Under the pieces are notes generated by a model that did no database searches, was not told the origin of the DNA, and saw nothing but the letters and a program-made list of their open reading frames with translations. The position numbers and the translations under genes were made by a program. 10,467 bases of DNA from SZUA-521 sp041738285 (GTDB taxonomy: Bacteria > Pseudomonadota > Gammaproteobacteria > Pseudomonadales > Azotimanducaceae). Positions 6,273 to 10,467 of this stretch are shown one piece after another; the first letter of the stretch is position 1, and each line of letters starts with the position of its first letter. The stretch spans positions 1 to 10,467 of the forward strand of contig JBGSQB010000192.1 of the NCBI GenBank assembly GCA_041738285.1, in the 5' to 3' direction.

Positions 6273-7222
6273 CCACTCGCATCTGCTGCGCGCCGGCAAC
6301 CCTGCGCGTGTTCGAGCTGGCCGAGCGGGTAGCGCGCACCGACGTCTCTGTGATGATCTCCGGCGAGAGCGGCACGGGGAAGGAGATTCTCGCCCGCTTC
6401 GTCCACGAACGATCGGCACGCGCGAATGGAGCGTTTGTTGCCATCAATTGCGCGGCGATTCCGGAACAGATGCTGGAAGCCATGCTGTTTGGTCACGAGA
6501 AGGGCGCGTTTACGGGCGCGCACACCGCCCGCGCCGGCAAGTTCGAGCAGGCAGAAGGTGGCACCCTGTTGCTCGACGAAATTTCTGAAATGCCGCTTTC
6601 GCTGCAGGCGAAGCTGCTGAGGGTGCTTCAGGAAAGGGAGATCGAACGCCTCGGTGCGCGCGGCGTCGTGCAGGTGAACGTTCGCGTCATTGCGACCACC
6701 AACCGTGATCTGCGCGCCGCCATTGCGGAGGGCGCATTCAGAGAAGATCTGTTCTATCGGTTGAGCGTGTTTCCACTGCACCTCGAGCCGTTGCGCAACC
6801 GCATCGAGGACATTCTGCCGCTGGCCCGACACTTCGTGGACAAGCACGCGAGTCAGGCCGGCGCCCGTCCCTTGCAGATCGCCGCCGACGCGCAGGCACT
6901 GCTCACCGCGCATAGCTGGCCGGGCAACGTGCGTGAACTCGAAAACACGATTCAGCGGGCATTGGTGTTGTGCGAACGCGATGTCATCGGTATCGCTGAC
7001 CTCGGATTGAACGAGATTCGTGAATCGTTACCGCTTGCCGATGCAGCGACCGGCACACTCGAGGATCGCATGATGGCCGCCGAAGTATCGTTTGTACGGC
7101 AGGCACTGAGTGCCAGTGACGGTCGCCGCAACGATGCTGCGCGCGCGCTTGGGATCAGCGAGCGGACGCTACGTCACAAGCTGCAGCGTTGGCGTGAGCT
7201 TGGCATATCAGTCGCGGCTTGA
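6269..7222 (+). CDS. fleR: FleR-type sigma-54 activator lacking its receiver domain
   Basis: FleR drives sigma-54 transcription of basal-body and hook genes. The 317-residue product goes straight into the AAA+ domain: Walker A GESGTGKE at 32-39, GAFTGA at 79-84, Walker B with D103-E104, FREDLFYRLSVFPL, SWPGNVRELENTIQRAL, and a C-terminal Fis-type HTH (RRNDAARALGISERTLRHKL). Its first 31 residues correspond to the linker just before Walker A in P. aeruginosa FleR, about 473 residues with an N-terminal receiver. The receiver is therefore absent, not unread: the same frame upstream, inside fleS, encodes only Arg- and Trp-rich shadow sequence. The start is ATG at 6269, overlapping the fleS stop (ATGA). 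Motifs for ATP hydrolysis and sigma-54 contact are intact, so it should be active, possibly constitutively or through a partner as in receiver-less PspF. Position after fleS and before fliE, plus closer resemblance to FleR than to FleQ, support the name. Confidence 0.88.
   Translation: MTTRICCAPATLRVFELAERVARTDVSVMISGESGTGKEILARFVHERSARANGAFVAINCAAIPEQMLEAMLFGHEKGAFTGAHTARAGKFEQAEGGTLLLDEISEMPLSLQAKLLRVLQEREIERLGARGVVQVNVRVIATTNRDLRAAIAEGAFREDLFYRLSVFPLHLEPLRNRIEDILPLARHFVDKHASQAGARPLQIAADAQALLTAHSWPGNVRELENTIQRALVLCERDVIGIADLGLNEIRESLPLADAATGTLEDRMMAAEVSFVRQALSASDGRRNDAARALGISERTLRHKLQRWRELGISVAA
7201..7215 (+). promoter_or_regulatory. Candidate sigma-54 promoter for fliE
   Basis: TGGCAT-N5-TCGC matches the sigma-54 consensus TGGCAC-N5-TTGC at 8 of 10 defined bases, with the GG and GC doublets correctly spaced. 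It lies in the last codons of fleR. Transcription would start near 7227, at the AGGAGG ribosome site of fliE, so the leader would be only about 10 nt, which is tight. fliE is a sigma-54/FleR-class promoter in Pseudomonas, so the location makes sense. Confidence 0.38.
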
Positions 7223-7226
7223 CCGC

Positions 7227-7232
7227 AGGAGG
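7227..7232 (+). promoter_or_regulatory. Strong ribosome binding site deciding the fliE start
   Basis: AGGAGG lies 4 nt upstream of GTG at 7237 and selects it over the in-frame TTG at 7219, which overlaps the fleR stop and lies upstream of the site. Confidence 0.75.
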
Positions 7233-7236
7233 ATCG

Positions 7237-7617
7237 GTGAACACCGTCAATTCAGTGGGTCGACCGGATGTGCAGGGTGTGCTGGCGCAAATGCGCGCGA
7301 TGCGGACCGCTGCAGGCGGCGAGTTACTCGCCGACATGCGAGTTGCTGACGTTCGCGCCCCTAACGGGGCAGCGGCGCCATTGCCGAACGCTCAGCCCAC
7401 CGGATTCGGCAGCGTTCTAAGGAGCGCGATCTCAGGCGTCAACGCCACCCAGCTGGAAGCCAGTGCGCTTGCCAATTCGTTCGTTCGCGGTGAAACCACG
7501 GACCTCGTCAAGGTGATGGTTGCCGCACAGAAGGCTAGCGTTGGTTTTCAGGCGGTGACGCAGGTTCGCAACCGGTTGGTCACCGCCTATCAAGACATCA
7601 TGAACATGCCGATCTGA
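7237..7617 (+). CDS. fliE: FliE flagellar MS-ring/rod junction protein
   Basis: FliE joins the MS ring (FliF) to the proximal rod in the periplasm and is among the first proteins exported by the flagellar type III apparatus. The product has 126 residues, slightly more than the usual 104-115; the excess is an Ala/Gly/Pro-rich stretch around residues 25-55. The conserved C-terminal half is clear: SGVNATQLEASALANSFV, then the helix LVKVMVAAQKASVGFQAVTQ and a final VRNRLVTAYQDIMNMPI, which is the family hallmark. It begins with GTG behind AGGAGG, 14 nt after fleR. As expected for an early export substrate, it has no Sec signal peptide. It opens the basal-body block fliE-fliF-fliG-fliH and probably has its own promoter in the 3' end of fleR. 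Confidence 0.93.
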   Translation: MNTVNSVGRPDVQGVLAQMRAMRTAAGGELLADMRVADVRAPNGAAAPLPNAQPTGFGSVLRSAISGVNATQLEASALANSFVRGETTDLVKVMVAAQKASVGFQAVTQVRNRLVTAYQDIMNMPI

Positions 7618-7688
7618 TGGATGCGCTCAATGTGCTCTTTCGTACGAATTCGCTGGTTGACGTGGATGGACACCTGACCCATGGCTGA
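7617..7688 (+). CDS. Possible 23-codon leader ORF bridging fliE and fliF
   Basis: An ATG at 7617 overlaps the fliE stop (TGATG). It opens 23 codons (starting MDALNVLFRT) that fill the whole gap and end at TGA 7686, just after the fliF ATG at 7681. No ribosome site precedes it and the peptide resembles nothing I know. Because fliF has no obvious ribosome site, ribosomes crossing this ORF could re-initiate at fliF. It may equally be a chance open frame. Confidence 0.25.
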   Translation: MDALNVLFRTNSLVDVDGHLTHG

Positions 7689-9369
7689 ACTTCCGGTCGA
7701 AATGGATCAAAGCCTCCTCAATCAGAGCGGCAATGGCTCGAGCTTCCTGCGCGGATTCGGAACACTGCCGATCCTACGGCAGGTGGGTTTACTGATTGCT
7801 CTCGCGGCCAGCGTCGCAATGGGATTCTCCGTCGTGCTGTGGATGCGCGAGCCGGACTACAAGCCGTTGACCGGCGTTTCGTCGGCGTACCAGGCGAATC
7901 AGGTCGCCGAGGTGCTGCAGGCCGAAGGCATTGCCTATCGAATGGATAGCGCCACCGGCATGCTGCTCGTGCCTGTCGACTCGCTGCATGCGGCGCGGAT
8001 GAAGATCGCCGGATCGGAGGCCGGCAGCGGCGGCCAGCAGGGCTTCGAACTGCTCGACCGCGACCAGGGCTTTGGCGTCAGTCAATTCATGGAAACCGCG
8101 ATGCATCGCCGCAGCCTGGAAGGCGAGCTCGCACGAAGCATCACCAGTATTCAATCGATTGTTCAGGCGCGCGTTCACCTCGCCATCCCGAAGACCACCG
8201 CCTTCCTGCGTGACCAGCGAACGCCGAGCGCGAGCGTCACGGTGACACTTGCGCCGTCTCAGTCTCTCGGCGAAGGGCAAGTGCGGGCGATTATGAATCT
8301 GGTCGCGGGGGCGGTGCCGGAGCTCAAGGCCGACCACGTGACGGTGATCGATCAGAGTGGACGGTTGCTGTCCGGGCAGGACGAGGACGAGGGCTTCGCC
8401 GACACCGATCGCCAGCTGCGCTACGTCAAACAGGTCGAGACCAAGCTCAATGAAAAGATTCGCAATATCCTGCTCCCCACCGTTGGCGCCAATCGATTCA
8501 TGGCGGAAGTTGCAGCAGATGTCGACTTCACGTCGGTAGAGGAGACCGAGGAACTCTTCAATCCCGATCTTCCAGCATTGAGATCGGAACAGACCGTGAA
8601 CGAGCAACGCGTTGGTGATGGTGCAGACGGCGGAGTGCCCGGTGCGCTTTCCAATCAGCCGCCGGCGGTTGCCACTGCGCCGGAAGCGGCGGGAGATGCA
8701 GTTGCCGCGGCCGCGAACCCCGCCAGCGTGCCACGGCGTAGTCGCAATCAGGCGACGCGAAATTTCGAACTCGACCGCACCATCAGCCACACGCGCCATC
8801 AGGTTGGCCGTGTTACCCGGCTGACGGTATCAGTGGTGCTCGACGACCAGGCCATCGCCGGCAAGGATGGCGCAGACACGACCTACGTCGCGTGGGACGA
8901 GCAGGAGCTGGAGCGATTGACGGCGCTGGTCAAGAACGCCATTGGCTACAGCGCGGCCCGCGGCGACAACGTCAGCGTGGTCAACCGTGCGTTCCAGGTA
9001 GAGCGCTTCGAGGCGGCCGAGCCGGTTCCATTCTGGATGGAGGCCTGGTTTCTCGACATCGTCAAGCAGGTGATGGGCGCGTTGTTGATTCTGGCGCTGC
9101 TGTTCGGGCTGTTGCGTCCGCTATTCAAGAGTCTGTCGACGGCCGGCGCGCAGTCCGCCAATGATCAGACGCTGGCACGCATTGCTAACATGAATGCAGG
9201 CGGTGGCCCACAAATGTACAACGATTTCAATGGGGCGCGTGGCCACCAGGGCATGCTGCCCGGCGGTGCGCCATATCAGAATCAGCTGGGGACCGTTCGG
9301 GGATTGGTGGCCGACAATCCCGCGCGAGTAGCCCAGGTCGTCAAGCATTGGGTGGCAAAAGATGAGTGA
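7681..9369 (+). CDS. fliF: FliF flagellar MS-ring protein
   Basis: FliF builds the MS ring in the inner membrane, the platform for the export gate and the FliG rotor. The 562-residue product has the expected layout: short cytoplasmic N-terminus, membrane helix 1 at about 35-54 (VGLLIALAASVAMGFSVVLW), periplasmic ring-building region beginning EPDYKPL and containing the ETAMHRRSLEGELARSI and RVHLAIPK segments typical of the YscJ/FliF fold, a variable Ala/Pro-rich loop at about 310-355 (after the GVPGALSNQPP segment), and membrane helix 2 at about 458-480. The cytoplasmic tail ends in the FliG-binding helix (RGLVADNPARVAQVVKHW). The length is normal. The start is the ATG at 7681; no good ribosome site is seen, and re-initiation from a short upstream frame is possible. 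The last 8 nt overlap the start of fliG, so expression of the two interacting ring proteins is probably coupled. Confidence 0.96.
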   Translation: MAELPVEMDQSLLNQSGNGSSFLRGFGTLPILRQVGLLIALAASVAMGFSVVLWMREPDYKPLTGVSSAYQANQVAEVLQAEGIAYRMDSATGMLLVPVDSLHAARMKIAGSEAGSGGQQGFELLDRDQGFGVSQFMETAMHRRSLEGELARSITSIQSIVQARVHLAIPKTTAFLRDQRTPSASVTVTLAPSQSLGEGQVRAIMNLVAGAVPELKADHVTVIDQSGRLLSGQDEDEGFADTDRQLRYVKQVETKLNEKIRNILLPTVGANRFMAEVAADVDFTSVEETEELFNPDLPALRSEQTVNEQRVGDGADGGVPGALSNQPPAVATAPEAAGDAVAAAANPASVPRRSRNQATRNFELDRTISHTRHQVGRVTRLTVSVVLDDQAIAGKDGADTTYVAWDEQELERLTALVKNAIGYSAARGDNVSVVNRAFQVERFEAAEPVPFWMEAWFLDIVKQVMGALLILALLFGLLRPLFKSLSTAGAQSANDQTLARIANMNAGGGPQMYNDFNGARGHQGMLPGGAPYQNQLGTVRGLVADNPARVAQVVKHWVAKDE

Positions 9370-10375
9370 GGTTGCGACCAGAGACAAGATCGAACCGGTC
9401 GATCGCGCAGCGATTCTGCTGCTGGCATTGGGTGAGGAGGATGCATCCCGGGTGCTCAAGCATCTGGATCCACGCGAGGTTCAGCGGGTCGGTTCTGCCA
9501 TGGCGGCCCTGGGTAGCATCAACACCGGTCAGGTTTCGAGCGTTTTGGATTCGTTCCTCGATACAGTGTCCGGTCAGTCTGGTCTGACCGTCGGGGCGAG
9601 TGAGTACATCCGTAAGATGCTGGTCAGTGCCCTGGGCGAAGACAAGGCGCGCAGTCTGCTCGACCGTATTCTCGGTGGCAACACCGGGGGTCTCGACAAG
9701 CTGAAATGGATGGATGCGCGCAACATCGCGGAGTTCATTCTCCGTGAGCATCCACAGATCCAGGCAATCGTGCTGTCGTATCTCGAGCCCGATCAAGCAG
9801 CCGAAGTGCTGGGGTACTTCCCGGATGCGCCCGCCCGCGCCGAGGTGCTGACGCGGGTAGCGCAACTCGAGTCCGTGCCGCCGACCGCACTGCAGGAGCT
9901 CAACGCAGTACTCGAAGAACAGGTCAGCCAGCGGGCGCCGACGCGATTCGCGCAACTCGGTGGAACCAAAGTTGCCGCAGAGATCCTCAACAACATGAAG
10001 TCTGGTGCCGACACCGAGATCATGGCAGGCATCAAGGCTGCCAATGAAGAGCTCAGCAACGAAATCTCCGAACTCATGTTCATCTTCGACAATCTACTCG
10101 ATGTCGATGATCGCGGCATTCAGGTGCTGCTGCGTGAGGTGTCAACCGACAACCTGGTCCTCGCGCTCAAGGGCGCTGATGATGCGCTGAAGGACAAGAT
10201 CTTCGGCAATATGTCGAAGCGAGCCGCGGAGCTGTTGCGCGACGACCTGGAAGCAAAAGGCCCCGTGCGCATCACCGAAGTCGAGGCAGCGCAGAAGGAA
10301 ATCCTGATCATTGCACGGCGACTGTCCGAGGCCGGTGAGATCTCCCTGGGTGGCAGCGGCGATGAAATGATATGA
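9362..10375 (+). CDS. fliG: FliG flagellar motor switch/rotor protein
   Basis: FliG sits on the cytoplasmic face of the MS ring and converts the pull of the stator units into rotation; with FliM and FliN it sets direction. The 337-residue product is of normal length. The N-terminal FliF-binding domain begins near DRAAILLLALGEEDASRVL. The middle FliM-binding motif EHPQ is at residues 129-132. The C-terminal torque helix keeps the charged residues that face the stator: R287, D294, D295 and R303, matching E. coli R281, D288, D289 and R297, with K270 at the K264 position. The motor therefore looks fully functional; nothing in FliG reveals whether the stator uses protons or sodium. The ATG at 9362 lies within the end of fliF (8-nt overlap), and the TGA overlaps the fliH ATG. 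Confidence 0.97.
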   Translation: MSEVATRDKIEPVDRAAILLLALGEEDASRVLKHLDPREVQRVGSAMAALGSINTGQVSSVLDSFLDTVSGQSGLTVGASEYIRKMLVSALGEDKARSLLDRILGGNTGGLDKLKWMDARNIAEFILREHPQIQAIVLSYLEPDQAAEVLGYFPDAPARAEVLTRVAQLESVPPTALQELNAVLEEQVSQRAPTRFAQLGGTKVAAEILNNMKSGADTEIMAGIKAANEELSNEISELMFIFDNLLDVDDRGIQVLLREVSTDNLVLALKGADDALKDKIFGNMSKRAAELLRDDLEAKGPVRITEVEAAQKEILIIARRLSEAGEISLGGSGDEMI

Positions 10376-10467
10376 GCGATGCGGTATCGGACGAGTTCAA
10401 CGCGGTCACATGGCCGTCGCTTGGCGTGCCCGCGCGGGTGCCGGTTGCGATCAGGCGCGCGCCGGAC
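10372..10467 (+). CDS. fliH: FliH flagellar export ATPase regulator, N-terminus only (cut by window edge)
   Basis: An ATG overlapping the fliG stop (ATGA) opens a frame that stays open for 32 codons to the end of the window. FliH is the cytoplasmic protein that binds and restrains the FliI ATPase and docks it to the export gate. Only the variable N-terminus is visible; it contains a Trp-Pro motif (VTWPSLG), reminiscent of the Trp-containing N-terminal tail of FliH that contacts FlhA. The call rests mainly on gene order, as fliH follows fliG in nearly all such clusters. Confidence 0.75.
   Translation, partial: MSDAVSDEFNAVTWPSLGVPARVPVAIRRAPD

Noticed and set aside
7789..8799. Long minus-strand open frame opposite fliF
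   Set aside because: Antisense shadow of fliF, rich in Arg and His with no domain signature.
1..10467. CRISPR array, tRNA/rRNA genes, insertion sequences, attachment sites
   Set aside because: No spaced direct repeats, transposase motifs, terminal inverted repeats or tRNA-like structure were noticed; nearly all bases are in flagellar genes.

Overview
The window is a stretch of a polar-flagellum locus, GC-rich (about 60% by eye). It reads fliD (3' part) - fliS - fliT-like on the plus strand, a lone sulfotransferase gene on the minus strand, then fleQ - fleS - fleR - fliE - fliF - fliG - fliH (5' part) on the plus strand. A FleQ/FleS/FleR regulatory block between the filament-cap genes and the fliEFGH basal-body genes is the arrangement of Pseudomonas (FlrABC in Vibrio and Shewanella). 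The host is therefore most likely a gammaproteobacterium with a polar flagellum; I cannot name the genus.

Region 1 (1-3032), filament assembly: an unusually large FliD cap protein with an internal duplication, the FliS flagellin chaperone and a small FliT-like protein. A sigma-28-like (FliA) promoter candidate lies in the fliD-fliS gap. Region 2 (3023-3745): a minus-strand sulfotransferase gene that ends 10 nt inside the fliT-like gene and is divergent from fleQ. Region 3 (3746-3909): an intergenic region with a sigma-70-like promoter candidate for fleQ. A 14-bp AT-rich dyad very close to the FleQ-box consensus overlaps its -35 element, and a 10-bp perfect palindrome lies in its spacer. Region 4 (3910-7222): fleQ, fleS and fleR, joined by overlapping stop/start codons. 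Region 5 (7237-10467): fliE, fliF, fliG and fliH, which build the rod-to-ring junction, MS ring, rotor and export-ATPase regulator. A sigma-54 promoter candidate for fliE lies in the 3' end of fleR.

In the classical hierarchy, FleQ with sigma-54 turns on fleSR and early genes, phosphorylated FleR turns on later basal-body and hook genes, and FliA turns on filament genes. Here two regulators look rewired. FleR has no receiver domain at all: it starts about 30 residues before Walker A, although FleS keeps a complete kinase core with its phospho-acceptor His. FleQ keeps every ATPase and sigma-54 motif, but four of the five c-di-GMP-contact positions I could align to P. aeruginosa FleQ are changed. 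These two observations, together with the probable FleQ box on fleQ's own promoter, are the most interesting content of the window.
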